A DNA stretch of 64,000 nucleotides, taken from the NCBI GenBank assembly GCA_016191785.1, contig JACPVJ010000052.1, positions 1 to 64,000 on the forward strand, written 5' to 3'. The notes beneath the pieces are model-generated. The model ran no database searches. It worked only from the letters and a program-made list of their open reading frames with translations, and had not been told where the DNA came from. Position 1 is the stretch's first letter. The number at the start of each line of letters is the position of its first letter. The translations under genes and the position numbers were made by a program. Positions 30,702-43,422 of this stretch are shown here, in pieces. The stretch comes from Myxococcales bacterium. GTDB taxonomy: Bacteria > Myxococcota_A > Polyangia > Polyangiales > Polyangiaceae.

Positions 30702-31037
30702 CTAGCGCACGCGCCCGCCGGCGCGGATCGCCGCCAGCGGGAACGTGCCGACCACGTTTCGCAGCTGCTGCAGCTGTCCGGCGGGGATCTGGCCGCGTAC
30801 CACCACCAGGCGCGCCCGCCGGTCTTCCGCGATCACCTTGAAGCGGGCAGAGGCGAGGCGGGGTCGGCGCACCACGTCGGCCAGCTCGTCCAGCAGCCGC
30901 TGGGGCAGGCGGCCGCGCACGGCTCGGGGGACACCGTCTTCGACCTCGATCACGAACAGCTCGTTCGAGCGGGCGATGGCCACGATCAGCGGGGTGGCGA
31001 GCAGCGCGAAGATCACCAGGCCGATCACGGTGTTCAC
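30702..31037 (-). CDS. DUF3634 membrane-anchored protein
   Basis: A 111-residue protein with one N-terminal membrane helix (VIGLVIFALLATPLIVAIA) and a cytoplasmic alpha/beta domain. The pattern LFVIEVEDGVPRAVRGRLPQ...RLVVVRGQIPAGQLQQLRNV matches DUF3634 as known from gammaproteobacteria. Function is unknown. GTG 31037 puts the start directly before the helix. Divergent from the Pro/Cys-rich lipoprotein gene (55 bp). Confidence 0.78.
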   Translation of the reverse strand: MNTVIGLVIFALLATPLIVAIARSNELFVIEVEDGVPRAVRGRLPQRLLDELADVVRRPRLASARFKVIAEDRRARLVVVRGQIPAGQLQQLRNVVGTFPLAAIRAGGRVR

Positions 31038-31370
31038 GTGCCAGGCGTAACACGACTTTCGCCGCTCGGGCGTTCGCGCGATACTCGCCGTCATGAGCGA
31101 CGACGCTCGGAAGATCATCCTGCAGCGGCGCGCGCGTTTCGTCGCGGCGGCGCTGGCGTCGGTGGCTCTCGGCACCGCCTGTGCCAAGGGTCGGACGGTC
31201 GAGCCGTATCAGTGCCTGTCCCCGCCGCCCCCTCAGGAAGAGGACGGCGGCCCGCCGCCCCAACCGTGCCTCGAGCCGCCGCCCCAGGCTTGCCTCGGCC
31301 CCGAGGTCTGTCTGTCGCCGCCCCCTCCCCCCGAGGTGTGTCTCGAAGCGCCGCTCCAGCCGAACGACGA

Positions 31371-32534
<1,164 letters not shown>

Positions 32535-32584
32535 GGCCGGAGCATAACTTGAGCGCCCGCTCGGGCGGTGCGAAAGTCGCCGGC

Positions 32585-33118
32585 ATGAGGACGGTCACTC
32601 GGGACGTGGTGCTGGGGGTCTGCGCGGTGTCGCTCGCGCTCTTGGCCTGCAAGAAGGACAAGTCGTCGTCGCCGGGCGTGGAAGCGACCGGGTCGCCCAG
32701 GGGGGGCTCGGTCACGGTCACCGGCGATCAGGGCTCGATCAAGCTCCAGGGCGGCGCCGAAGGCGGCACGGTCAGCGTCGAGGTGGATGGGGGCAAGGTC
32801 GAGCTCGGCAACAGCGGCGGCGACTGCAAGGCCGGTCAGCCGTGCGTGTGCAGCGCGATGGGCAACTGCACCAAGAGCTGCGCCGGCGCGGGTTGCGAGT
32901 TTACCGCCACCGGGATGGGCAACACCACGTTCAAGTGCCCCGACGGGAAGTGCACCGCCAAGAGCACCGCCATCGGCAACGTGACGCTCGACTGCAAGGG
33001 TGGCGGCTGCACCCTCGAGTGCTCGGGCACGGGCAACTGCACGCTCACCGGGTGCACCTCGGGCTGCAAGGTGAAGTGCAAGGGCGTCGGCACCTGCAAT
33101 TGCGCCACGGGCTGCTGA
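32585..33118 (+). CDS. Cys-rich lipoprotein with short repeats
   Basis: A 177-residue lipoprotein (LALLAC then KKDKSS). The C-terminal half has short repeats of about 20 residues with paired Cys and GN/GxG turns ([63 protein letters not shown]). The pattern suggests a disulphide-pinned beta-helix. No family is recognised. The stop directly abuts the convergent GST gene's stop within TGATCA. Confidence 0.72.
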   Translation: MRTVTRDVVLGVCAVSLALLACKKDKSSSPGVEATGSPRGGSVTVTGDQGSIKLQGGAEGGTVSVEVDGGKVELGNSGGDCKAGQPCVCSAMGNCTKSCAGAGCEFTATGMGNTTFKCPDGKCTAKSTAIGNVTLDCKGGGCTLECSGTGNCTLTGCTSGCKVKCKGVGTCNCATGC

Positions 33119-33733
33119 TCACTCCGGGCGCTTCAGATCCGGCGGTAGTGTGGCCAAGAACGACGGCCGCTCACACTGGCGCGCGTGCCAGGCCGCGAGC
33201 TGGGGCAGGCTCGCGCGCCAAGCGTGGGGGTAGCGGAAGTCCATGTAGTCGAGAGCGCAGGTGAGCGCGATGTCGGCGAGGCCGAAGCTCGGTCCGACGA
33301 GGTGCTCGCCCCCGACTCGCTGGTTGGCCCAGCCGACGGCTCGGGCGACCTTTCCTTCTTGGTGGGCGACAGCCGTCTTGGACTGATGCTCCGGGGCGCG
33401 CCGGAGCTCGAGCATCCGGGTCACGACCGCGTCCATCAGGCCGTCGGCGAGGGCCTGCCAGCGCAAGGCTTGCCAGCGGGCCTCGCCCGCTTCCGGGATC
33501 AGTCGGGGCTGGCTCGTGCCGTCGAGCCACTCGAGGATGACCGGTGAATCGAACAAGACCGAGCCGTCGTCGCGCTCGAGCACCGGGACCTTGCCGAGCG
33601 GGTTCAGGTCCGGCACCGGGCTGCCGGGGGCGTTCGCGTCGGCCTGCACGAATTCGCAGGCCAGCGACTTCTCCGCCAAGAAGACTCGGATTTTTCGGGC
33701 AAAGGGCGAAGTCAGCGAGGCGTAGAGCTTCAT
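33119..33733 (-). CDS. Glutathione S-transferase family protein
   Basis: A 204-residue GST. The thioredoxin-fold N-terminal domain starts MKLYASLTSPFARKIRVFLAE, with Ser/Thr at the catalytic position. NPLGKVPVLERDDG is the cis-Pro loop and FDSPVILEWLDG binds the gamma-glutamyl moiety. The C-terminal helical domain contains PSFGLADIALTCALDYMDFRY. It resembles the YibF-like branch. ATG 33733 is preferred to an ATG 12 nt upstream as it matches the family start. Confidence 0.9.
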   Translation of the reverse strand: MKLYASLTSPFARKIRVFLAEKSLACEFVQADANAPGSPVPDLNPLGKVPVLERDDGSVLFDSPVILEWLDGTSQPRLIPEAGEARWQALRWQALADGLMDAVVTRMLELRRAPEHQSKTAVAHQEGKVARAVGWANQRVGGEHLVGPSFGLADIALTCALDYMDFRYPHAWRASLPQLAAWHARQCERPSFLATLPPDLKRPE

Positions 33734-33795
33734 GGCCCGGAGCATAGTGCACGGCGCAGAAGACCCAAGACCGACTCTGCGCGTAGATAGGCACG

Positions 33796-35754
<1,959 letters not shown>

Positions 35755-35809
35755 GCCCGGCGCCGGTTGTCCCGGCGCGCCGCCCGTGCTTCGAATCGGG
35801 CACCCGCCG

Positions 35810-36616
35810 ATGGCAGATCCGAAGCTCGAGCTCGACTGGGGGGGCGACGCGCCCCGGGGTGCTGAATCCGCCGCCCCCGCTCCTGCCGCGCCCGAGGTCG
35901 AGTCCCTGGTCGGAAAGGGGCCCCCGGGGGACCCTCGCTTCATGAGCGCCGAGCTCCGCGCCGAGCTGCGCGGCGTGCTCGAAGGGGGCTGGCTGTCGGT
36001 GCGGCAGTCGTTCGAGACCCTGCAGATGCTGGTCGGCTGGGATCAACCCAGCCAGTACGAAGTGCGAGGCTCCGACACGCGCGTGGTGCTCTATGCCGCC
36101 GAAGAGCGCGGGTTTCTCCAGGGGCTCTTCCGCAACTTCAACCCCTTTCACCGGCGCCACGTCGAGTGCCTCACCCTCGCGGGCACGCGCGCGATGACCA
36201 TCGACTTTCCTTTCCGATTCATGCTCCGGCGAGGCGAGGTGATGGCGTGGGACGGGCGCTCGATGGGGCTGATCCAAGAGCGCTTTCATCTCCTCAGGAC
36301 CATCCTCGAGGTGCAGTCGCCGAGCGGCGCCACCCAGCTCGTGATCCGGGGGCCGTGGTTGAAGGTCTTCTCGTTCACCGACTGGGTGTTCGAGGTCAGC
36401 CAAGGCGAGCGCGTGGTCGGGCGAATCAAGAAGCACTTCAGCGGATGGGCCCGCGAGGCCATGAGCACCTCGGATGATTTCTCCATCGAGCTCGACGACG
36501 GGCTCGCCGACGGGCGCCTCCGTCAGATGCTCTTGGCCGCTGCGCTGACCCTCGACCTCGTCCGCTTCGAGCAACGCGGCAATCAGGGTACCTTCACCCG
36601 TCTGCTGGGCGGGTGA
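35810..36616 (+). CDS. Scramblase/LURP-one-related protein
   Basis: A 268-residue protein with an acidic, Pro/Ala-rich N-terminus of about 50 residues. A tubby-like scramblase fold follows (FETLQMLVGWDQPSQYEV, FRNFNPFHRRHVECLTL, LLRTILEVQSPSGATQLVIRGPW, WVFEVSQGERVVGRIKKHFSGW). Bacterial homologues are of unknown role, possibly lipid binding. ATG 35810 lies 55 bp downstream of the beta-propeller gene, possibly co-transcribed. It ends 6 bp from a convergent lipoprotein gene. Confidence 0.82.
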   Translation: MADPKLELDWGGDAPRGAESAAPAPAAPEVESLVGKGPPGDPRFMSAELRAELRGVLEGGWLSVRQSFETLQMLVGWDQPSQYEVRGSDTRVVLYAAEERGFLQGLFRNFNPFHRRHVECLTLAGTRAMTIDFPFRFMLRRGEVMAWDGRSMGLIQERFHLLRTILEVQSPSGATQLVIRGPWLKVFSFTDWVFEVSQGERVVGRIKKHFSGWAREAMSTSDDFSIELDDGLADGRLRQMLLAAALTLDLVRFEQRGNQGTFTRLLGG

Positions 36617-36622
36617 GTCGCC

Positions 36623-37108
36623 CTACTGGCACTCGGTCGCGCACTTCGTGTCGGCGCAGCCGATGGCCGCGTCGTACTCGGCTTTGCCCTTCGGGTACTG
36701 GGCGTCGCAGGCGGCGATGCAGGTCGCGACGCCCGCGTCCCCGCCGTCGCCCGGATCGAGCGCGCAGGCCAGGATGCAGTTGACGTAGCCGTCGTCGCAC
36801 TGCGGGTCTTCGAGGCAGGCGTTGACCTCGACGCAGCACTTCTGCTCGGCGCAGCTGTTGCAGACGGCGTTCTTGGACGAATACGGCTTGGTCAGCTTGC
36901 ACGCGGGGGCATCGGACGCGGCGTCCGCCGTGCTGCCCCCCGTGCCGCTGGTCGCGCCGGCGCCTCCGGTCCCGCCGCTGCCGCCGGTCGCGCCCGCGCC
37001 GCCGGTGGCGCTGGCGTCGCCGGTGGTGTCGCCGTCGCCCCCGCCGCCCGCCGAGCAGGCGACGAGCGTGAGCACGAGACTCGATCCGAAGGCGACGCGG
37101 GAAATCAT
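36623..37108 (-). CDS. Lipoprotein with Gly-rich linker and Cys-rich domain
   Basis: A 161-residue lipoprotein (LTLVAC). A linker of GGxGATGG units leads to a compact domain with about 12 Cys (CNSCAEQKCCVEVNACLEDPQCDD..., ending TKCATEC). Comparable small secreted domains are multiplied in myxobacterial genomes. Function unknown. ATG 37108 starts the signal. Confidence 0.75.
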   Translation of the reverse strand: MISRVAFGSSLVLTLVACSAGGGGDGDTTGDASATGGAGATGGSGGTGGAGATSGTGGSTADAASDAPACKLTKPYSSKNAVCNSCAEQKCCVEVNACLEDPQCDDGYVNCILACALDPGDGGDAGVATCIAACDAQYPKGKAEYDAAIGCADTKCATECQ

Positions 37109-37156
37109 CCACGCATCATCGCCCAGCCGGTCCGCGATGGCCACCCGGCCCCTGGC

Positions 37157-37714
37157 TCACCGCGCCGGGGCCAGCTCGGCGGTGCGCCGCCGGAACGCGT
37201 GCAGGGCGAAGGCCCCACCCACGCCCAGGCCGGCGACCGCGAGCGCCATCGGCCAGCTGGGCTTGGCGATCATCGAGAACATCACCGTCGCGTCGGCGCC
37301 GAGCATGACGCTCGCTGCCAGGTCCATGCGCTCGGAGCGACGAAGCTGGTCGAGCGCCGGCGGCACGGGACCATCGGGGAGCAGCGCTGCCGCGGCCCCG
37401 ATCTTGGCGCCCTCGGTTGCCAGGACGCGTGCTCCCCAGGCGCCATTCAAGACCCAGAACGCGACCGCGATCACGAACCACGCGCTGTTCCACCACCCGG
37501 CGGTGCCGAGGTACAAGCCTGTGGCGAGGAGCGCGATGGCGACTGCCGGGTTGGCGCGGGACGACTGACGCATGAAGTCCGCCCAGGCGGACAGCTCTCG
37601 GACCGTACCCGCCCGCCGCATGGCTCTGCGAACGAACGGCGACGAGGTCGCGCCACCGACCAGGAAGGTGGCGGACGCGACGTGAACGAACACGACTGCG
37701 GTGTACAGGGTCAT
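37157..37714 (-). CDS. Integral membrane protein (DUF2269-like)
   Basis: A 185-residue protein with four to five membrane segments (YTAVVFVHVASATFLVGGA; AVAIALLATGLYLG; AWFVIAVAFWVLNGAWG; MALAVAGLGVGGAFALH). The N-terminal HVASATFLVGG helix and the small-residue pattern recall DUF2269/CopD-like membrane proteins, at low certainty. ATG 37714 precedes the first helix. Confidence 0.65.
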   Translation of the reverse strand: MTLYTAVVFVHVASATFLVGGATSSPFVRRAMRRAGTVRELSAWADFMRQSSRANPAVAIALLATGLYLGTAGWWNSAWFVIAVAFWVLNGAWGARVLATEGAKIGAAAALLPDGPVPPALDQLRRSERMDLAASVMLGADATVMFSMIAKPSWPMALAVAGLGVGGAFALHAFRRRTAELAPAR

Positions 37715-37872
37715 GCCGGCGCGCGGGTGCACGTCGCGCGCCAGCGCGAAAGCCTCGCGTTTCGGCACGATCGGCGTCCGAGAACGGACAAGCGGAGCGG
37801 ACGAGTGTCCGGCCCCGGAAGCGTCGGCTCCGGAAGTGGCCGCCGGGCCGATTCAGCGATAGGTGGACCACC

Positions 37873-40740
37873 ATGCGTCGCTTCTCGACCCTCGCCCTCG
37901 CCCTCTTGCTGGCTTCCGCCTGTGGCTCTCCACCCCCGGCGGATGCGCCCACTGTGCCCGGCCCGAGCGCCAGCGCGGGCGCCCCGCCCGAGGCGGTGGG
38001 CGAGCTCGACCGAGCCCTGCCCGTCGACGCTCGCGTGATCCGCGGCAAGCTGGAAAATGGGCTGACCTATTACGTGCTGCCCCACGGCAAACCCGAGAAG
38101 CGGGCGCAGGTGTGGCTGGCGGTGGACGCGGGCTCGGTGCTCGAGGACGAAGACCAGCGCGGGCTCGCTCACTTCGTCGAGCACATGGGCTTCAACGGCA
38201 CCAAGCGTTTCCCGAAGCAGCAACTGGTCGACTTCCTCGAGAAGAGCGGCGTGCGCTTCGGTGCCGACCTGAACGCTTACACCTCGTTCGACGAGACCGT
38301 CTACACGCTGCAGGTGCCCACCGACGCCCCCGACACCTTGAGGCGCTCGATCACCGTGCTCCGAGACTGGGCCGACGGCATCAGCTTCGAGCCGGCCGAG
38401 GTCGAAAAGGAGCGCGGGGTGGTGCTCGAGGAGTGGCGGCTCGGGCGCGGCGCACGCATGCGCGTCTTCGACAAGCAGGCGCCGGTGCTGTTTCACGGCT
38501 CGAAGTACGCCGACCGGCTCACCATCGGCAAACCCGAGGTGATCCAGCGGGCCTCGCGCGACACACTGGTGCGGTTCTATCGCGACTGGTACCGCCCCGA
38601 TCTGATGGCCGTGATCGCGGTCGGCGACTTCGACGCCAAGGCGATGGAGGCGACGATCCGCGCGGAGTTCGGCTCCCTTCCGAAGCCCAAGAAGGCGCGC
38701 GCGCGCACACGGGTGACGCTGCCCGCCCACGCCAAGACCCTGGTCAGCATCGAGACCGACCCCGAGCTGCCGAACACCACGGTGGCGGTGATGAGCAAGC
38801 TGCCGCACCGCCCCGAGGCCAGCGCCCGAGATTATCGCCGCACCCTCACCGAGCAGCTCGCCGATTCGATGCTGGACGCGCGGCTCGACGAGCTGAAGCG
38901 CAAGCCGGACGCTCCGTTCTTGAGCGCGTCGTCGTCGACGGGCGGGCTCGTGCGCACCGCAGACAGCTTCCGCCAGACCGCCATGGTCAAGGACGACGGC
39001 GTCCTCCGGGGTTTGTCGGCGCTGCTCGAAGAGGTCGCGCGTGCCGAGCGCTTCGGCTTCACCCAGACCGAGCTCGACCGCGCGAAGAGCCAGCTCCTGC
39101 GAAACTTCCAGCAAGCGGTGAAAGAGCGGGACAAGCGTGACGGCAGCGAGTTCGCATCGGAGATCGTCCGGCACTTCTTCGAGGCCGAGGCCATGCCCGG
39201 GCGCGAAGCCGAGCTTCGGCTGGTCGAGCGCTTCCTCCCCGAGATCGCGCTCTCGGAGCTGAACGGCCTGGTGAAACAGCTGGGGTCTGGCAGTCGCCTC
39301 TTGGTCGTCACCGGCCCCGACAAGATGCAGAAGCCCACGGCCGAAGCGCTGCTCGCGCTCCACGAGCAAGTGAGGGCGAAGAAGCTCGAGGCCTATGTCG
39401 ACGCGGGCTCGAACCAGCCGCTGATGAAGGGCCCGCCCAAGCCCGGTTCGGTGGTCAAGGTCGGCGGCATTCCGGAGCTCGGCGTGACCGAATGGACGCT
39501 CTCCAACGGCGTGCGGGTGATCGTCAAGCCCACCGACTTCGCCAACGACCAGGTGCGCGTGTCGGCCTTCAGCCCCGGAGGTCACTCGCTGGCCAAGGAC
39601 GCGGACTTCGAGTCGGCGCGGTTCGCGGATGTGGCCGTGGGGCAGGGGGGCCTCGGTCCCTTCGACGCAGTGCAGCTGAGGAAGGCGCTGGCGGGCAAGC
39701 TGGTGAGCGTGAACGCCACCATCGCGGAGCTGGAAGAGGGCCTCAGCGGTCGCGCCGCGCCGGCGGACGTCGAGACGTTGTTCCAGATGATGCACCTGGC
39801 CTTCGTGGCGCCCCGTCGGGACGCCGAGGCCTTCGCGGCTTGGCGCGCGCGCGAGGCCGAGAGCGTGAAGAACCGCAGGATGTCGCCCGAGGGCGTGTTC
39901 TACGAGGACATGGCGGTCTTCAGCAGTCAGAACCACCTGCGCCGTCGGCCCGTCACCCCCGAGCGGCTCGAGAAGGTCGATCTCGACAAGGCCTTCGGCA
40001 TCTACAAAGACCGCTTCGCCGATGCGAGTGACTTCACCTTCGTCTTCGTGGGCAACGTCGAGCTCGACCGGTTGAAGCCCTTGGTCGAGGCCTATCTGGC
40101 CAGCCTGCCCAGCACCAAGCGCAAAGAGAGCTGGCGGGACCCGAAGGTGCTGCTCCCGCCGGGCGTGAAGTCCAAGACCGTGGCGAAGGGCAGCGAGCCG
40201 AAGAGCATGGTGAGCTTGACCTTCCACGGCAGCGAAAAATGGTCGCGCGAGACCGAGAACGACATGCGGGCGCTGGGAGAGGTCCTGCGCCTGCGCCTGC
40301 GCCAGGTGCTGCGCGAGGACATGGGCGGGGTGTACGGCGTGCAGGTCGGCGGCGGCATCACGCGGCGTCCGCGCCAGGAATACCGGTTCGGCGTGAGCTT
40401 CGGCTGCGCGCCCGAGAACGTCGAGAAGCTGAAGCAAGCGGTGTTCGACGAGATCGCCGCGGTCCAGAAAGACGGGGTGACCGAGGACTACGTGATGAAG
40501 GTCAAAGAGGCACGGCGCCGGGCCCACCAGACCGAGCTGAAGGACAACGGCTACTGGCTGCGCGAGCTCGAGCGGGCCTACGTCTTCGGTGACGACCCGC
40601 GGCTGATCGTCGACATCGAGCCGATGCTGGCCAAGGTCAGCTCCGATCGGATCAAGGCCGCCGCCAAGAAGTACATCTCGAACAAGCAGTACCTCCTGGG
40701 CGTGCTGGCGCCCGAGGCGGCGACCGGCAAGCAGCCGTGA
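37873..40740 (+). CDS. M16-family zinc protease (PqqL-like) lipoprotein
   Basis: A 955-residue two-lobed peptidase. Lipobox ASAC gives an exported lipoprotein. The inverted zinc motif HxxEH is at 100-104 (HFVEHMGFNGT), with the distal Glu in VEKERGVVLEEWR. R/Y region GVYGVQVGG in the C-terminal lobe is typical of M16 enzymes that hold unfolded peptides. Its length fits four M16 domains. It likely degrades peptides in the periplasm or at the outer membrane. The stop is separated by 1 bp from the convergent gene's stop. Confidence 0.92.
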   Translation: MRRFSTLALALLLASACGSPPPADAPTVPGPSASAGAPPEAVGELDRALPVDARVIRGKLENGLTYYVLPHGKPEKRAQVWLAVDAGSVLEDEDQRGLAHFVEHMGFNGTKRFPKQQLVDFLEKSGVRFGADLNAYTSFDETVYTLQVPTDAPDTLRRSITVLRDWADGISFEPAEVEKERGVVLEEWRLGRGARMRVFDKQAPVLFHGSKYADRLTIGKPEVIQRASRDTLVRFYRDWYRPDLMAVIAVGDFDAKAMEATIRAEFGSLPKPKKARARTRVTLPAHAKTLVSIETDPELPNTTVAVMSKLPHRPEASARDYRRTLTEQLADSMLDARLDELKRKPDAPFLSASSSTGGLVRTADSFRQTAMVKDDGVLRGLSALLEEVARAERFGFTQTELDRAKSQLLRNFQQAVKERDKRDGSEFASEIVRHFFEAEAMPGREAELRLVERFLPEIALSELNGLVKQLGSGSRLLVVTGPDKMQKPTAEALLALHEQVRAKKLEAYVDAGSNQPLMKGPPKPGSVVKVGGIPELGVTEWTLSNGVRVIVKPTDFANDQVRVSAFSPGGHSLAKDADFESARFADVAVGQGGLGPFDAVQLRKALAGKLVSVNATIAELEEGLSGRAAPADVETLFQMMHLAFVAPRRDAEAFAAWRAREAESVKNRRMSPEGVFYEDMAVFSSQNHLRRRPVTPERLEKVDLDKAFGIYKDRFADASDFTFVFVGNVELDRLKPLVEAYLASLPSTKRKESWRDPKVLLPPGVKSKTVAKGSEPKSMVSLTFHGSEKWSRETENDMRALGEVLRLRLRQVLREDMGGVYGVQVGGGITRRPRQEYRFGVSFGCAPENVEKLKQAVFDEIAAVQKDGVTEDYVMKVKEARRRAHQTELKDNGYWLRELERAYVFGDDPRLIVDIEPMLAKVSSDRIKAAAKKYISNKQYLLGVLAPEAATGKQP

Positions 40741-40741
40741 C

Positions 40742-41302
40742 TCAGCGCGCGCCCGCCGAGGCGTAGGCCAGCGCGCCGAGCACCGCGATCAGATCGAGCT
40801 CGACGAGCAGCGAGGTGGCGCTCACCCCGCGGTCGTCGAAGGTGCCGTCGAGCCGCACGCCGACTCGGAAGTCGTAGAGGTAGGCGGGCAGCACGAGCTC
40901 GGTCAGGGCGCCCAGTACCAAGCGACGGGAGTCGTCGTTGCCCTCGCCGCTGCCCCGCACGCCCACGAACCCGCCGACGCGAAGGTCCAGCGCGTCGAGG
41001 GTCAGCACCGGCGCGGTCGAGAGGGCGCCGTAGGACCACATGGTGTGGGTGCGGGCGTCGATCAAGTACTCCGCATAGGGGCCCGCCCCGACGCCGCGCC
41101 CAGTTCGGGTCGGGTAGACCAAGAGCGCGGGGCGAAAGCCCCAGGTGAACCCCTCGAGCTTCTCGCGCCCCCAGGTGCTGCCGAGGGGCATCGAGATGTT
41201 GGCGCGCACCGGCCAGGCCGGAGGCTCGGACTCCGCGCGGCAGGGACCCGGTGAGAGGACCCAGAGCGCGAGCCCGAGGAGGGGCGTCAGTTTGCAGCGC
41301 AT
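40742..41302 (-). CDS. Predicted outer-membrane beta-barrel protein
   Basis: A 186-residue exported protein with a signal (LLGLALWVLSPGPCRAE). Repeated amphipathic strands follow (FRPALLVYPTRTG, VGAGPYAEYLID, LDLRVGGFVGVRGSG, DFRVGVRLDGTF). No family recognised. ATG 41302 starts the signal peptide. Confidence 0.65.
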   Translation of the reverse strand: MRCKLTPLLGLALWVLSPGPCRAESEPPAWPVRANISMPLGSTWGREKLEGFTWGFRPALLVYPTRTGRGVGAGPYAEYLIDARTHTMWSYGALSTAPVLTLDALDLRVGGFVGVRGSGEGNDDSRRLVLGALTELVLPAYLYDFRVGVRLDGTFDDRGVSATSLLVELDLIAVLGALAYASAGAR

Positions 41303-41478
41303 CCGGTCACCTGCGCGCGGAACGTAGCATCTGCCCGGGCCGACCTTGCAACGGTTTGGTGCCAGCCGGCCCGCCTGCGGTGTACCGCGGACCCGCAGCC
41401 GGGCCTCTGAAGGCGCCGACGGGTGTGCGTTTTTCCGCGACGCCGGACGGCGGCGATGAGCTCCGACGTTCATGCGGG

Positions 41479-41727
41479 GTGAGCTCGCGATGGTGGCTGC
41501 CCTCGATGCTTGCGCTGGCGCTGGCCCTGGCGCTCGTCAGCATGGTGGACGTCGTTCACCTGGAGGGGGATCACGTGAGCTTCTTGGTGCTCGCACCACA
41601 TCCCACACTCGGCTTCGTCCACGGCGGCGGCGAAGAGGGGGCGTTTCGGCGAGCGCACCCCGGACTGCCCCCGCCCTGGTGGCTTCGTGGCGACTACTGG
41701 GTCCTGTGCGAGGTGACTGACGGCTGA
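41479..41727 (+). CDS. Small single-pass membrane protein (uncertain)
   Basis: A possible 82-residue protein: one N-terminal hydrophobic helix (MLALALALALVSMVDVVHL), then a short polar tail ending WWLRGDYWVLCEVTDG. The GTG start at 41479 has a weak purine-rich upstream sequence (GCGGGG). It ends 58 bp before the flavoprotein operon and may be its first gene. Support is only a plausible start, helix and position. Confidence 0.42.
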   Translation: MSSRWWLPSMLALALALALVSMVDVVHLEGDHVSFLVLAPHPTLGFVHGGGEEGAFRRAHPGLPPPWWLRGDYWVLCEVTDG

Positions 41728-41785
41728 CAGACCCCTCGCGTTCCAGCTTGATCTCGAAAACCGCGCAGCACACGCTGCTCTCGCC

Positions 41786-43414
41786 ATGAGTGGAACCGAG
41801 CACGACGTCGTCATCATCGGGGGCGGCCATCACGGCCTGACTTGCGCCGCGTACCTGGCACGCGCCGGCGTGGACGTGTGCATCCTCGAGGGGCGGCACG
41901 AGTGGGGCGGTGCGGTGTACACCGCGGAGGTCACCGCGCCTGGGTTTTGCCACAACATCCACGCGAACTTCATGGAGTTCCTGCACATCATGCCGTTCTT
42001 CGCGGACTTCGATCTGCCCAGCCTCGGGGCGCGCACGATCCATCCCGAGATCCAGGCGGGGATGGCGTTTCGCGATGGGCGACCGCCCGTGCTCATCTAT
42101 CAGAGCGACATGATCGAAGAGACCGCAAAGAGCTTCGCGGTCTACTCGAAGCGCGACGCCGACGCCTGGCGCGAGCTGAAGGCCAAGGCCAACATGTTCG
42201 AGCTGGTGATGGCCGCAGCGCTCTACACGCCACCGGCCAAGTGGAACCAGAGCGAGAGCCTGCCGAACCCGATGCTCGCCACGCAGAGCTCGTTCAGCAT
42301 GTTCGGGCTCGACGAAGAGATGGCGTTCAAGACGGTGCGCGACTGCATCGACGAGTACTTCGAGGCCGACGAGGTGCGCGCGCTGCTCTACCGCGTGGCC
42401 ATCGAGTTCGCCGCGCCCAGCCTCGAGTGGCCCGGTTCGGGCTATTTCTTCCTGTTTGCCTGCCTGTTCATGCCGGGCTGCTGGCGCATGATGGTGGGCG
42501 GCACCCACCGCTTGAACGGCGCCATGGTCACCGCCTGCATCAAAGAGGGCGTGACCATGCGCGAGTCGAGCCGGGTGAAGCGCATCTTGCTCGAGGGCGG
42601 TCGGGCGGCGGGTGTCGAGCTGGTCGACGGCAAGCGCGTCCTGGCCAGGCGCGCGGTGGTCAGCGCCGTCGGCTTGAAGGACACCCTGCTCGACATGGTC
42701 GGGGCAGCGCACCTGTCGGACTACACCCGGCGCCGGGCCACGCACTTCAAAGAGGGTCCGGATCAGGTCCTGGGCTCGGTCGCCATGGCCCTGCACGAGC
42801 CGCCCAAGTACAAGAGCGCGCGCTGGGACCCGGGCATCGACCGCGCCTGGTATCAGGTGGTCGGCTACGACAGCGCGAAGGACGTCCTCGACTATTGCCG
42901 CGCCGGGCACTGCGATCGCGTTCCCGAGCTGCCGGCCGCTGCGGTCTGGGTCAACTCGCTCTGGGACGCGACCCAGGCGCCCGCGGGCAAGCACAACCTG
43001 ACCGGGTGGTACTTCTTCCCCAAGGCGAGCGCGCTGAGCGAGGCCGAGTGGGAAGAGGTGCGCGCGACCTACAACGACAAGTTCTTGCGCCTCTACGGCG
43101 AGTTCGCACCGAACATGACCCGCGAGAACGTGATCGCCGACTACCTGCACACGCCGCTCGACCAAGAGCGTGGCATGCGCATGCGCGAGGGGGACTTCGG
43201 CCACGGCGCCATGAGCTTGGATCAGGTGATGGGTCTTCGGCCGTTCGCCGGGGTGGCGCACCACGGCACCGAGATCCCCGGGCTCTACCTGGCGGGCAGC
43301 TGCATGCACCCCGGCGGCGGCGTCACCGCGGCGTGTGGGTACAACGCCGTCAAGGTGCTCTGCCAAGACCTCGAGCTGCCGCCCGTGTGGCAAAACCCAC
43401 GAAGGTTCTACTGA
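41786..43414 (+). CDS. Phytoene-desaturase-like FAD oxidoreductase (first of pair)
   Basis: A 542-residue flavoprotein of the CrtI/PYROXD2-like amine-oxidase superfamily. The FAD-binding beta-alpha-beta motif is VVIIGGGHHGLTCAAYLARAG, followed by the ILEGRHEWGGAV loop. The C-terminal FAD site is IPGLYLAGSCMHPGGGVTAACGYNAV. The usual GxGxxG is GGGHHG. There is no signal peptide. The gene lies 8 bp before its paralogue and heads a run that includes two SCP2-type proteins and a TrpB-like enzyme, which suggests a hydrophobic substrate. No carotenoid synthesis genes are nearby. Confidence 0.88.
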   Translation: MSGTEHDVVIIGGGHHGLTCAAYLARAGVDVCILEGRHEWGGAVYTAEVTAPGFCHNIHANFMEFLHIMPFFADFDLPSLGARTIHPEIQAGMAFRDGRPPVLIYQSDMIEETAKSFAVYSKRDADAWRELKAKANMFELVMAAALYTPPAKWNQSESLPNPMLATQSSFSMFGLDEEMAFKTVRDCIDEYFEADEVRALLYRVAIEFAAPSLEWPGSGYFFLFACLFMPGCWRMMVGGTHRLNGAMVTACIKEGVTMRESSRVKRILLEGGRAAGVELVDGKRVLARRAVVSAVGLKDTLLDMVGAAHLSDYTRRRATHFKEGPDQVLGSVAMALHEPPKYKSARWDPGIDRAWYQVVGYDSAKDVLDYCRAGHCDRVPELPAAAVWVNSLWDATQAPAGKHNLTGWYFFPKASALSEAEWEEVRATYNDKFLRLYGEFAPNMTRENVIADYLHTPLDQERGMRMREGDFGHGAMSLDQVMGLRPFAGVAHHGTEIPGLYLAGSCMHPGGGVTAACGYNAVKVLCQDLELPPVWQNPRRFY

Positions 43415-43422
43415 GGCGCGCC

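Noticed and set aside
35781..35802. tRNA T-arm-like sequence (TTCGAAT in a short stem) between two genes
   Set aside because: No acceptor, anticodon or D stems can be drawn around it, and it lies immediately before a start codon.
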